In this document: positions 13,269-21,658 of the stretch, one piece after another
Layout of the letters: each line of letters starts with the position of its first letter
Position numbering within the stretch: position 1 is the first letter of the stretch
Origin: Armatimonadota bacterium
GTDB taxonomy: Bacteria; Armatimonadota; Hebobacteria; CAIYQO01
Reading direction: 5' to 3'
DNA length: 40,779 bases
NCBI GenBank assembly: GCA_029553475.1
Contig: JAKPKV010000125.1
Coordinates: 1 to 40,779, forward strand
Position numbers and translations under genes: made by a program
Notes under the pieces: model-generated
What the model was told of the DNA's origin: nothing
Databases searched by the model: none
Seen by the model: only the letters and a program-made list of their open reading frames with translations

Positions 13269-16232
13269 ATGGGTTGGCGTTTTCTCCTGTGCGCCGGCGT
13301 GCTCGGCGCGCTGTCCGTCTTCGCCGTCGCCGCGCCGCCGCCGCGTCCCTTCGTCTCCAATCGCGTCGTGATGGTGCCGTATCGCTATATCGCCGAGTGG
13401 GTGGGCGCCACCGTGCAGTACCACCCGGAGACGCTCTCCGTCACCACCGCGCTCGCTGGGCGCGCGATGATGCTCACCATCAACGCGCCGACCGCGAAAG
13501 TCAAAGAGAAACAGGTCCTCCTCAGCATCCCGCCGACGCTGCAGCAGTGGCTGACGTACGTGCCGCTGGAGTTCGCCGCGGAGACGCTGGAGATCGGCAT
13601 CACCTGGGACGAGGCGTTGGAAAAGGTGACGGTGGCGCATCCGCGCTCGAGGGGGCGCCTCGTGCTGCGCACGGGGGCGGAGCGCGTCATCTTTGACGCC
13701 GTGGACAATGGCGCGCTGCCCGAGGTGGAGGCCGCGCTGGCCGGGCGGAAAGACGCGCTGGTGGCGCGCGACCGCGACGGCGCCACGCCGCTGCATGTGG
13801 CGGTGCGCGCGGGGCACTACGCCGTCGCCGCCATGCTGCTGCTGCGCGGCGCCGAGGTGAATGCCCTCGATGCCCGCGAGCGCGCCCCGCTGCATGACGC
13901 GGTGGCGCTGGAGCGCCCGGATCTGGTGCGGCTGCTGGTGGACGGCGGCGCGGATATTCGCGCCAATCACCTGGATCTCGCGCAATTGAACGCCCTGCTG
14001 GCGCGCGCCGGCCAGACGGAGAAACCCGCCGCGGCGCTGCTGCATGACGCGGTGCGCCAGCAGTTGGATGATCTGGTATTGGTGCTGATCGAGAAAGGGG
14101 CCGATGTCGCGGCGCAGGATGCCGAGGGCCGCACGGCGCTGCATCTGGCCGTTGCCGCCGGGTCGGAGCGCCTCACCGCGCTGCTGCTCGCGTACAAGGC
14201 GCCCGTCAACGCGAAAGACGCGGAGGGCCGCACGCCGCTGGCGGTGGCGCTCGCGACCGGACATCCCGCCATCGTGCGCCTGCTGGCCGAGGCCGGAGCG
14301 GATATCACCGCGCCGGGGATTGAGCTGGCCCGCTTGAATGCGCTGCTCCAGCCCGCGCCGGAGCCGGTGACGGAGCCCCGCGTCTCCACGCCGCTGCATA
14401 CCGCGGTGAGCCAGGGGCTCGGGGTGGTGCTGCCGCTGTTGCTGAAACATGAGGACGCGCGCGGGCACCTGAACCGGCAGGATGCCCAGGGCAACACGCC
14501 GCTGCTGCTGGCGCTGGCCGGTAAGCAGGACGATATGGCGAAGGCGCTGTTGGAAGCGGGCGCCGCGGTGACGCCGGCGAATGATGACGGGGACACCGCG
14601 CTGCACCTGTGCGCGCGGACGGGCAGTCTCGACATGACCAAGCTGCTGGTGGAGACGTATCGGGCGCCCGTGGACCCGCTGAACGCGCGGCAGTATTCAC
14701 CGCTGGCCATCGCCGTGGAGGACGGGCGCGCGCCGGTGGCGGCCTACCTGGTGGGGAAAGGCGCCAGCCTTGACGTACCGACGGTCAAGCTGGCCGCGCT
14801 GGAACGGATGCTGGAGCGTGCCCCGGCCACATCACCCGCGCCCGCCCCGCCGGAGGCTGCCGCCGGCGCCGCGACGCCGCTCCACCGGGCGGCCGGCGCG
14901 GGGTTGACGCTGCTGGTACAGCGCCTGCTCGCGCAAGGGGCGGCGGTGGAGGCGACGGATGCCGACGGGGCGACGCCGCTGCATCTGGCCGCCGGCGCGG
15001 GCGCGGTGCCGGTGATCGAGGCGCTGCTGGCGGCGCATGCCGACCCCGGCGCGGTGGACCAGGCCGGGTGCACGCCGCTGCATCGCGCGCTGGTGGCCGG
15101 GAAAGATGAGGCCGCCGCGCTGCTGCTGCGCCACGGCGCCGATCCGCGGCGGGAGCACCCCGACGGCGGGAGTCCGCTGCATCTCGCGGCGGCACAGCGG
15201 CTGCCGCACACCGTCGCCGCGCTGCTGGCGGCGCGCGCGCCGGTGGATGCCCTTGACCGTTTCGCGCGCACGCCGCTGATGCTGGCGGCGGAGCGGAATG
15301 ACGCCGAGATCGCCCGGCTGCTGCTCGCCCGCGGCGCCGACCCGGCGCTGCGCGCGCGGGACGGCATCAGCGTCTTCGGCCGCGCGATGCCGGCGGTGGC
15401 GCCGCTGCTGCTGCCGCCGCTGCCGGAATATGCCGTGGCGCCGCGCCCCGAGTGGTCCTTCCTGCACACGGGCGCGGCGGAGGGGAAGCTCCCGTACGTG
15501 CGCACCATGATGCTGGCCTCGAAGCTGCAGGCGAATGCCGCGGATGAGTTGGGACGCACCCCGCTGCACGTGGCCGCGACGGGAGAGGCCGCGCGCGTGC
15601 TCATCGCCCGCGGGGCGAACGTCAACGCGCCGGATAAGGAGAAGCGTACCCCGCTGCTGGCGGCCTTGCTGCGCGGCAATGACGAGGTGGCCCGGGAGCT
15701 GCTCCACGCCGGCGCCTTCGTCAATCTGCGGGATGCCGCCGGCCTGTCGCCCCTGCGGGTCGCCCTGCAGCGCCAATCGGCGGAGTGGGCGCGGGCGCTG
15801 GTGGAGAAGGGCGCCGACATCACGGAGCCGCTCGTGCAACAGGTGACGCCGGTGCATCTGGCCATTGCCCTCGGCGATGACGCGCTGATCGCGGGGCTGC
15901 TGGCGGCGAAATTCGCCGCGGCGGTGCGCGATCCCGTCTGTGGGGCGCAGCCCCTCCACTGGGCCGCGCTGCGCGGGCAAACGGCGACGATGGCGCGCCT
16001 GGTCGAGCTGGGGGCGTACGTGATGGTGCCGGATACGCGGGGCTGCACCCCGCTGCACTGGGCGGCGGCGGCCGGGCAGGCGGCGGCGGTGTCCCTGCTG
16101 CTGGAGCGCGACGCGCCGCGCGCGGCGGCGGATGACGACGGCTTGACAGCACTCGATTTCGCGCGGCATTATGGATGGACGGAAGCGGTGGCCGCCCTGG
16201 CGCCGAACGCGGCGCCCGTCGCGGCGCCGTGA
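13269..16232 (+). CDS. Secreted copper-amine-oxidase-N domain / ankyrin-repeat protein
   Basis: 987 residues. A signal peptide (about 1-21) is followed by a copper amine oxidase N-terminal-like stalk domain (about 25-125). This carries the typical pattern: VVMVPYRYIAEWVGATVQY, GRAMMLTINAP, then TYVPLEFAAETLEIGITWDEALEKVTV. From about residue 140 to the end I count roughly 23 ankyrin units (DGATPLHVAV, EGRTALHLAVA, DGATPLHLAAG, RGCTPLHWAAA). A recurring linker with L-LA-LNALL occurs near residues 233, 351 and 505 and splits the array into blocks. Export suggests a periplasmic or surface binding scaffold, not a cytosolic one. The ATG at 13269 is fixed by GGAAGGAGGG just upstream; the frame is open back to 13038. 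The beta-barrel gene follows 63 bp later. Confidence 0.88.
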   Translation: MGWRFLLCAGVLGALSVFAVAAPPPRPFVSNRVVMVPYRYIAEWVGATVQYHPETLSVTTALAGRAMMLTINAPTAKVKEKQVLLSIPPTLQQWLTYVPLEFAAETLEIGITWDEALEKVTVAHPRSRGRLVLRTGAERVIFDAVDNGALPEVEAALAGRKDALVARDRDGATPLHVAVRAGHYAVAAMLLLRGAEVNALDARERAPLHDAVALERPDLVRLLVDGGADIRANHLDLAQLNALLARAGQTEKPAAALLHDAVRQQLDDLVLVLIEKGADVAAQDAEGRTALHLAVAAGSERLTALLLAYKAPVNAKDAEGRTPLAVALATGHPAIVRLLAEAGADITAPGIELARLNALLQPAPEPVTEPRVSTPLHTAVSQGLGVVLPLLLKHEDARGHLNRQDAQGNTPLLLALAGKQDDMAKALLEAGAAVTPANDDGDTALHLCARTGSLDMTKLLVETYRAPVDPLNARQYSPLAIAVEDGRAPVAAYLVGKGASLDVPTVKLAALERMLERAPATSPAPAPPEAAAGAATPLHRAAGAGLTLLVQRLLAQGAAVEATDADGATPLHLAAGAGAVPVIEALLAAHADPGAVDQAGCTPLHRALVAGKDEAAALLLRHGADPRREHPDGGSPLHLAAAQRLPHTVAALLAARAPVDALDRFARTPLMLAAERNDAEIARLLLARGADPALRARDGISVFGRAMPAVAPLLLPPLPEYAVAPRPEWSFLHTGAAEGKLPYVRTMMLASKLQANAADELGRTPLHVAATGEAARVLIARGANVNAPDKEKRTPLLAALLRGNDEVARELLHAGAFVNLRDAAGLSPLRVALQRQSAEWARALVEKGADITEPLVQQVTPVHLAIALGDDALIAGLLAAKFAAAVRDPVCGAQPLHWAALRGQTATMARLVELGAYVMVPDTRGCTPLHWAAAAGQAAAVSLLLERDAPRAAADDDGLTALDFARHYGWTEAVAALAPNAAPVAAP

Positions 16233-16295
16233 CGACGGCGCACCCGCGCATGATACCAGTATCGGTAGTCTTTTCACGGTAAAGGAGTGAACACT

Positions 16296-17042
16296 ATGAG
16301 GCATCTCCCTTTCCTCACGGCCGCCCTCTGCGGCCTGCTGCTGCTGGCGCTGGCGGCGCCGGCCCAGAACGCGGACGAATGGCGCAACTTCCACACGCTG
16401 TATGTGGACGCCGTCTGGATGCGGTTGACCGGCTACTCCTCGGTGCAGCAGTTCACCACCGGCGTGCGCAAAGGCCAGTACGGCGCGTATCTGGCCCTGC
16501 AGAACGCCTGGGCGGATACCCGCGGTTCGGACGCGATCTACCAATACACCACCCAGGGGGTCACCCTCACCGGCGGGCTGCGCTACTGGTTCCCCGGCGA
16601 TCAATGGTTCGCCTTCACCTCGTTCGGGCACGCCGTTGCCGGCGAGAGCAAGGGCACGGACGATTTTCGCTTCGGTGCGGCGGGCTTCAACGAGTGGGAA
16701 CATGGCGCCAATCGGGTTTTTGACCTGTACGGCGACATCACCTGGGTCGGGGCGGCGGATGACCTGTATCTGACCATCCGCGCGCGCGAAGGCGTCATCC
16801 TGCGCCAGCAGGGCAACACCCGCTGGTGGCTCTATGGGGTGGGGCACCTGGCGGCGTCCGCCTCCGGCGACAACGGCGCGTCCAATCGCCTGGAAGCCGG
16901 CATCGGGCTGGGCTACCGCACCTTCAAGGCGCCCTTCGGCCTCTCCGCCAGCTTCGAGCTGCGCGAAGGCTATTCGTATCGCGGTACCATTGACGACCGT
17001 CTCTTCTTCAATCCCACGATCATCATCGCCGGAGGCTTTTGA
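16296..17042 (+). CDS. Predicted outer-membrane beta-barrel protein
   Basis: 248 residues with a signal peptide (about 1-23, ending APAQNADE). The rest is aromatic, with alternating strands: QYGAYLALQNAWADTR, GVTLTGGLRYWFPGDQWF, ANRVFDLYGDITWVG, DDLYLTIRAREGVIL, WWLYGVGHLAASASG and LEAGIGLGYRTF. It ends in Gly-Gly-Phe, the C-terminal Phe typical of barrel proteins. The pattern recalls the C-terminal barrel-like domain of phage N4 adsorption protein NfrA, but I cannot confirm this. The ATG at 16296 follows AAAGGAG by 8 nt; the GTG at 16287 overlaps that site and is unlikely to be the start. It sits just upstream of the O-acetylation genes, so a link to exopolysaccharide export is possible. Confidence 0.65.
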   Translation: MRHLPFLTAALCGLLLLALAAPAQNADEWRNFHTLYVDAVWMRLTGYSSVQQFTTGVRKGQYGAYLALQNAWADTRGSDAIYQYTTQGVTLTGGLRYWFPGDQWFAFTSFGHAVAGESKGTDDFRFGAAGFNEWEHGANRVFDLYGDITWVGAADDLYLTIRAREGVILRQQGNTRWWLYGVGHLAASASGDNGASNRLEAGIGLGYRTFKAPFGLSASFELREGYSYRGTIDDRLFFNPTIIIAGGF

Positions 17043-17060
17043 GCGGGTGACGCGTGCCGC

Positions 17061-17082
17061 GGCCGCGCCGCAGGGCGCGGCC
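17061..17082. terminator. GC hairpin after the beta-barrel gene
   Basis: GGCCGCGCC (17061-17069) pairs perfectly with GGCGCGGCC (17074-17082). No T tract follows, so it may only pause or process the transcript before the acyltransferase gene. Confidence 0.4.
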
Positions 17083-17146
17083 ACGGCTGCCGGGTAGGAA
17101 AACGTAGCGGAATTGGCCGGCTCACCGGCATCACGGGAGGTTTCTG

Positions 17147-18622
17147 GTGGTCTTTAGCTCGCATATCTTCATCTACTACTTCTTGCCGATTGCGTTGATA
17201 AGCTACTACGCCTTATGGAAGGCACCGATCCGCTGGCGCAACTTCTCGCTGATCATCCTCGGATATATCTTTTACGGATGGGCGAATCCAAAATTCATCT
17301 TCCTCATGTTCGCCACCACCTTCATTGACTGGCTGCTCAGCCTGGTCATCGCCTACAATTCCTGGCACATCCTGCGCGATTGGCGCGCGCCCATCACCCC
17401 GCTGGCGAAAGGGTCGCGGACCCGCCTCCAGCGCGCGGCCATCGTCATTTCCGTCGTCTCGAACCTGCTGATGCTGGGGTTTTTCAAGTATTTCAATTTC
17501 GGCATTGACAGCTATAACGCCCTGGTCGAATCCCTCGGCCTGGCCAGTTGGCAGTGGGACACCTTCTTCCGCGTCATCCTGCCGCTGGGCATCAGCTTCT
17601 ACACCTTCCAGTCGTTGAGCTACACCATTGACGTCTATCGCGGCGACGCCAAGGCGATGCGGAACTTCACCGACTTTTCCTGCTTCGTCTCCATGTTCCC
17701 CCACCTGGTCGCGGGACCGATCCTCAAGTTCTCCTACCTGGCGGATCAGTTGGAGCGCCGCACCCTGACGCTGGATAAATTCGCGCGCGGCTCGGCGTTC
17801 TTCATGCTGGGCATGGCGAAAAAAGTGCTCATCGCCAATCCGTGCGGCAAAGTCGCGGACCTGACCTTCAATGCCGGCTCGCTGCATACCCTCGATGCCT
17901 GGGTGGGCCTGCTGGGCTACGCCGGGCAGATTTACTTCGACTTCAGCGGCTATTCCGACATGGCGATCGGCCTGGGCCTGATGCTGGGCTTCGTCTTCGC
18001 GCGGAATTTCGATCACCCCTACCGCTCCCAGTCCATCACCGAGTTCTGGCGGCGCTGGCATATCTCGCTCTCCACCTGGCTGCGCGAATATCTCTACATC
18101 CCGCTGGGCGGCAACCGCAAAGGCACGGTGCGCACCTATGTCAATCTCGCGCTCACCATGCTGCTCGGCGGGCTGTGGCATGGCGCGTCGTGGAATTTCG
18201 TCGTCTGGGGCGGCATCCACGGCGGCGCGCTGGCCTTCGAGCGCGCGATGGGCAAAAAGAGCTGGTATGAAGCATTTCCGAAGATCGCGCGCGTGGTGCT
18301 CACCTTCCTCGTGGTGATCATCGCCTGGGTATTCTTCCGCGCGACCACGCTGCCCGATGCGCTGGCATATCTGGGGAGCATGTTCGGCGCCTCCGCGCAC
18401 GTGCAGGCGGGCGCGGGACTGCTGTCCGGCCTCCTCTTCCAGCCGTATTATCTGATCAGCCTCGGTATCGCGGGCGCCCTGGTCTGGGGGGTGCCGGATA
18501 CCTGGGAATGGACGCAAAAACTCACCTGGTCGAAAGCCATCGTCGCGTTCGGCCTGTTCCTCATCGCCCTGGTGGCGTTGCGGACACAGGAATACAACCC
18601 GTTCATTTATTTCATTTTCTAG
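17147..18622 (+). CDS. MBOAT-family O-acyltransferase (AlgI/DltB-like)
   Basis: An integral inner-membrane protein of 491 residues that would pass acetyl groups across the membrane for polysaccharide O-acetylation. Family hallmarks: the N-terminus VFSSHIFIYYFLPIAL, YIFYGWANPKFIFLM, LPLGISFYTFQSLSYTIDVYRG, FPHLVAGPIL, QIYFDFSGYSDMAIGLG, EFWRRWHISLSTWLREYLYIPLGG and the catalytic-His segment LLGGLWHGASWNFVVWG (His about residue 344). The start is GTG at 17147, spaced 6 nt from GGGAGG. Length is normal for AlgI. It is the first gene of a tight operon with two AlgJ/AlgX-like proteins (gap of 9 bp to the next). Alginate itself is not implied; cellulose or other exopolysaccharides are equally possible. 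Confidence 0.93.
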   Translation: MVFSSHIFIYYFLPIALISYYALWKAPIRWRNFSLIILGYIFYGWANPKFIFLMFATTFIDWLLSLVIAYNSWHILRDWRAPITPLAKGSRTRLQRAAIVISVVSNLLMLGFFKYFNFGIDSYNALVESLGLASWQWDTFFRVILPLGISFYTFQSLSYTIDVYRGDAKAMRNFTDFSCFVSMFPHLVAGPILKFSYLADQLERRTLTLDKFARGSAFFMLGMAKKVLIANPCGKVADLTFNAGSLHTLDAWVGLLGYAGQIYFDFSGYSDMAIGLGLMLGFVFARNFDHPYRSQSITEFWRRWHISLSTWLREYLYIPLGGNRKGTVRTYVNLALTMLLGGLWHGASWNFVVWGGIHGGALAFERAMGKKSWYEAFPKIARVVLTFLVVIIAWVFFRATTLPDALAYLGSMFGASAHVQAGAGLLSGLLFQPYYLISLGIAGALVWGVPDTWEWTQKLTWSKAIVAFGLFLIALVALRTQEYNPFIYFIF

Positions 18623-18631
18623 GAGATCGTC

Positions 18632-20494
18632 ATGGTAGATACCCTGCCGCGGCCGGCGCCGGACGTGCCGCTATATGAAAAACACAGCCGGGAAGAAGAG
18701 GCGGAGCTGGCGCTGAAACGCACGCACATCGCGCCGGCGCTGGCCGTGGCCATCACGGCGCTCCTGCTGCTGACGATCATCAGCGAGCCGCTGATCCAGC
18801 AGAGCCTGGAGATCGCGCGGCATCCCGGCCGCGCGCCCCAGGTGCTGGAGATCGTGACGCTGCTGCCCAGCACGGCGCGCTCCAAACAGATCGCGGTCGC
18901 GCGCCCGGCCGAAGGGCGGGGGTTCATGTATTACTGGAATACGCTGCCGCCGGTGAAGGAGATTCTCGCCTACGAGAAAGCGCTGGAAAAAGGCTCCTAC
19001 CTCGGGCAGTGGGTGCTGCCGCGCGCGCAAGCCCTCCTCTCGCAATGGGGCGGCGCCGGCAACGAGCAGGCGTATATCGGACGGGATGGCTGGTTGTATT
19101 ACCGGCCGGAAGTCGAATATCTGACGAATGACGCTTTTCTGAACCCTGAAAGCCTGAAGCAGCGCGCGCGCAGCGGCGAAGACGCCGTCCAGCCTAACCC
19201 GATTACCGCCATCGCGGCGCTGCACGCCCAACTCGCCGCCCGCGGCATCACCCTCGTCGTCATGCCCGCGCCCGTGAAACCGAGCATCTATCCGCAGGGC
19301 CTGTCCGCCCGCTATGCGGCGGGAGCCGCCCCGGTGCAGAATCCGTCATATCGCCGGTTCCTGGGGGAGATGGCGCGTCGCGGCATCCTCGTGGTGGACG
19401 TGTCGGCGGCGCTCATCGCCGCGCAAGCCGCGACGGGGACCCCGCAGTACCTGAAGACCGATACCCACTGGACGCCGGCGGGGATGGCGCTCGCCGCCGA
19501 TACCCTCGCCAGGGAGCTCGAAGCGCGCAAGCTGCTCCCCCCGCGCGCGCCCGTCGGGTATCGTCGCCTGGACCAGCGCGTCACCAATCTCGGGGATATC
19601 GCGGAAATGTTCAAGCTGCCGGCGTCGCAGCGCCTGCTGCGGCCGGAAACCGTGACGATCCATCCCGTGCGGACGCCGGACGGGCGCCCCTGGCAGCCGG
19701 AGAACACCGCCGACGTGCTGGTGCTCGGCGACAGCTTCTTCAATATCTATTCGCTGGGCGGCATGCGCTGGGGCGAAGGCGCCGGTTTTGTCGAACAGTT
19801 GAGCTATCGCCTGCGGCGGCCGCTAGATAAGATCGTCATCAATGCCGGCGGTTCGTTCGCCGCCCGCCAGGAGCTGGCGAAGCGGCTGGCGCGCGGGCAA
19901 GATGTGCTCGCCGGGAAGAAAGTCGTCATCTACGAGTTCGCCATGCGCGACCTCCTAGTGGGCGATTGGAAGCTCATTGATCTCCCGGCGGTGAAAGGCC
20001 AGCCGACGCCCGTGCCCGATCCCACCCCGACGCCGGATCCCACGCCGGTGCCCGATCCCACGCCCGATCCCACCCCGACGCCGGTGCCCGATCCCACGCC
20101 GACGCCCACACCGCATCCGACGCCGACGCCCACCCCGACGCCCGTGCCCGATCCCACCCCGGCCGAGCGGGGGCTGGTGGTGCGCGGCACCCTCGCCGCG
20201 CGCAGCGAGGCGCCCCAGCCGGGGTCCGTGCCGTATAAAGACTGCCTCATCGCGCTGCATCTCACCGGGGTGACGGCGATCTCCGGCAACGCGCCGGCGA
20301 AAGAGATCATCGTCTTCGTCTGGGGCATGCGCGATAACCAGTGGACGAAGGCCGCCGGTTATGCCGTCGGCAAGCCCATCAGCCTGCGCCTGAAACCCTG
20401 GGCGGAGGTTGAAGGCCGCTACGGTGGGTATAATCGCGTCGAGTTAGACGATGATGCCCTGTTCCTGCTGGATACCTTCTGGGGAGAGGAGTGA
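18632..20494 (+). CDS. AlgJ/AlgX-like SGNH O-acetyltransferase with PT-rich linker
   Basis: A membrane-anchored periplasmic acetyltransferase of 620 residues. One N-terminal transmembrane helix (about 34-50, AVAITALLLLTIISEPL) leads to an SGNH/DHHW-type domain (about 140-450). It contains GRDGWLYYRPEVEYL, the Asp-His pair in TDTHWTPAGM and the nucleophile Ser in VLVLGDSFFNIY. Residues about 456-510 form a Pro/Thr/Asp repeat (units such as PDPTPTPDPTPVPDPTP), a probable extended spacer. The C-terminal domain (about 511-620; VPYKDCLIALHLTGV, FVWGMRDNQWTKAA, EGRYGGYNRVELDD) also occurs in other AlgX-related proteins, as far as I recall. AGGAG lies before the ATG. It works with the upstream MBOAT protein. 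Confidence 0.88.
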   Translation: MVDTLPRPAPDVPLYEKHSREEEAELALKRTHIAPALAVAITALLLLTIISEPLIQQSLEIARHPGRAPQVLEIVTLLPSTARSKQIAVARPAEGRGFMYYWNTLPPVKEILAYEKALEKGSYLGQWVLPRAQALLSQWGGAGNEQAYIGRDGWLYYRPEVEYLTNDAFLNPESLKQRARSGEDAVQPNPITAIAALHAQLAARGITLVVMPAPVKPSIYPQGLSARYAAGAAPVQNPSYRRFLGEMARRGILVVDVSAALIAAQAATGTPQYLKTDTHWTPAGMALAADTLARELEARKLLPPRAPVGYRRLDQRVTNLGDIAEMFKLPASQRLLRPETVTIHPVRTPDGRPWQPENTADVLVLGDSFFNIYSLGGMRWGEGAGFVEQLSYRLRRPLDKIVINAGGSFAARQELAKRLARGQDVLAGKKVVIYEFAMRDLLVGDWKLIDLPAVKGQPTPVPDPTPTPDPTPVPDPTPDPTPTPVPDPTPTPTPHPTPTPTPTPVPDPTPAERGLVVRGTLAARSEAPQPGSVPYKDCLIALHLTGVTAISGNAPAKEIIVFVWGMRDNQWTKAAGYAVGKPISLRLKPWAEVEGRYGGYNRVELDDDALFLLDTFWGEE

Positions 20495-20500
20495 GCGACG

Positions 20501-21544
20501 ATGTCCTGGCCGCATGTGCTGCTGGCGGTGATGATGCTGGGCGGTCTGTTGCCCGCGACGGCGGCGGAGCCGACGCCCGCCGACGTCTTTCGGCACGAAG
20601 CCGCGGAGCAATTCGCCGCCGCCGAGCGGGCGAAATCCTCGGTGGTGACGGGCAAAGACGGCTGGCTGTTTTTCTCCTACGAGCTGCGCGCGATGAGCGT
20701 GGGGAAATTCTGGGGGCCGGACGCCGCCGCGGTGAATCGGGTGGCGAAGCCGGAGGTGGCCGATGCCATCCCCGCCATTCTCGACTTCAAGCGCCAGCTT
20801 GACGCCGCCGGCATCGCGCTCATCGTCGTCCCCGTGCCGGCGAAGGCCGCCATTTACCCGGAGTTGTTCTCCGCGGCGATCGCCGCGCCGACGCCGCGCG
20901 TGGACGTCACGCACCAGGCCTTTTACCAGGTGCTGGCGGACAAAGGGGTGACGGTGCTGGACCTGACCCCCGGCTATCTCCAGCAGCGCGCGGCCGGCGG
21001 CCCGGCGCTCTACTGCAAGCAGGATTCCCATTGGTCCAGCGCCGGCTGCGCGGCGGCGGCGACGGCGCTGGCCGCGCGGCTCACGGATATGCCGTGGGTG
21101 AAGACCGTGCCGAAACGCAAGCTGGAAGCCACGGCGAAGGAGATCGAGATCACCGGCGACCTGTGGACGATGCTCAATACCCCCGCGCTGCCGAAGGAAA
21201 AACTGCCCATCCAGATCGTGCAGGAGCGCACGAAGGAGGGCCTGGCGCCGCTGAAGCCGTGGCGCGAGAGCCCGGTGCTGCTGCTGGGCGACAGCCACAC
21301 GCTCGTGTTTCACGCCGGCGAGGATATGCTCGCCAGCGGCGCGGGGTTGGCGGACCATCTGGCGCTGCAGCTCGGCTTTCCGGTGGACGTGGTGGGCGTG
21401 CGCGGCTCCGGCGCCACGCCGTCGCGCATCTCCCTGCTGCGGCGCGGCGATAACCTCGCCGGGAAGAAAGTCGTCATCTGGTGCTTCTCGATCCGCGAAT
21501 TCACCGAGGGACAGGGGTGGCGGCTGGTGCCCGTGATCCGCTGA
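20501..21544 (+). CDS. Second AlgJ/AlgX-like SGNH acetyltransferase
   Basis: A predicted periplasmic protein of 347 residues with a cleavable signal (about 1-22). It has GKDGWLFFSYELRAMS, the Asp-His pair in KQDSHWSSAGCA and the Ser nucleophile in VLLLGDSHTLVFH. It is shorter than the preceding gene product, lacking the PT linker and tail domain, but belongs to the same family. The ATG is 6 bp after the previous stop, with GGAGAGGAG overlapping the end of the previous gene, so the three genes form one operon. By analogy with alginate acetylation, one SGNH protein may relay acetyl groups while the other modifies the polymer. Which does which cannot be told. Confidence 0.87.
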   Translation: MSWPHVLLAVMMLGGLLPATAAEPTPADVFRHEAAEQFAAAERAKSSVVTGKDGWLFFSYELRAMSVGKFWGPDAAAVNRVAKPEVADAIPAILDFKRQLDAAGIALIVVPVPAKAAIYPELFSAAIAAPTPRVDVTHQAFYQVLADKGVTVLDLTPGYLQQRAAGGPALYCKQDSHWSSAGCAAAATALAARLTDMPWVKTVPKRKLEATAKEIEITGDLWTMLNTPALPKEKLPIQIVQERTKEGLAPLKPWRESPVLLLGDSHTLVFHAGEDMLASGAGLADHLALQLGFPVDVVGVRGSGATPSRISLLRRGDNLAGKKVVIWCFSIREFTEGQGWRLVPVIR

Positions 21545-21601
21545 CGCGTTTCCTCCCCGTGCCGCATTCCCGTATCCTGCTGCCCCCGCCCCTCACCGAC
21601 G

Positions 21602-21634
21602 ACGTGCCCCGCGCGGATGCCGCGCGGGGCACGT
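21602..21634. terminator. 15-bp perfect-stem hairpin between convergent genes
   Basis: ACGTGCCCCGCGCGG (21602-21616) pairs perfectly with 21620-21634 around the 3-base loop ATG. On the plus strand it is followed by a moderately T-rich GTTCGTT. It probably terminates the O-acetylation operon and possibly also the facing cytochrome gene. Confidence 0.65.
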
Positions 21635-21658
21635 GTTCGTTCCGCAGTCACCCGTGCG

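Noticed and set aside
14832-17084. Long minus-strand open frames opposite the ankyrin and barrel genes
   Set aside because: Arg/Gln/His-rich composition without motifs; the plus strand encodes clear ankyrin repeats.
20001-20160. Short tandem repeats that could look like a CRISPR or minisatellite
   Set aside because: They encode the Pro/Thr/Asp spacer of the acetyltransferase in frame, with no uniform repeat-spacer structure.
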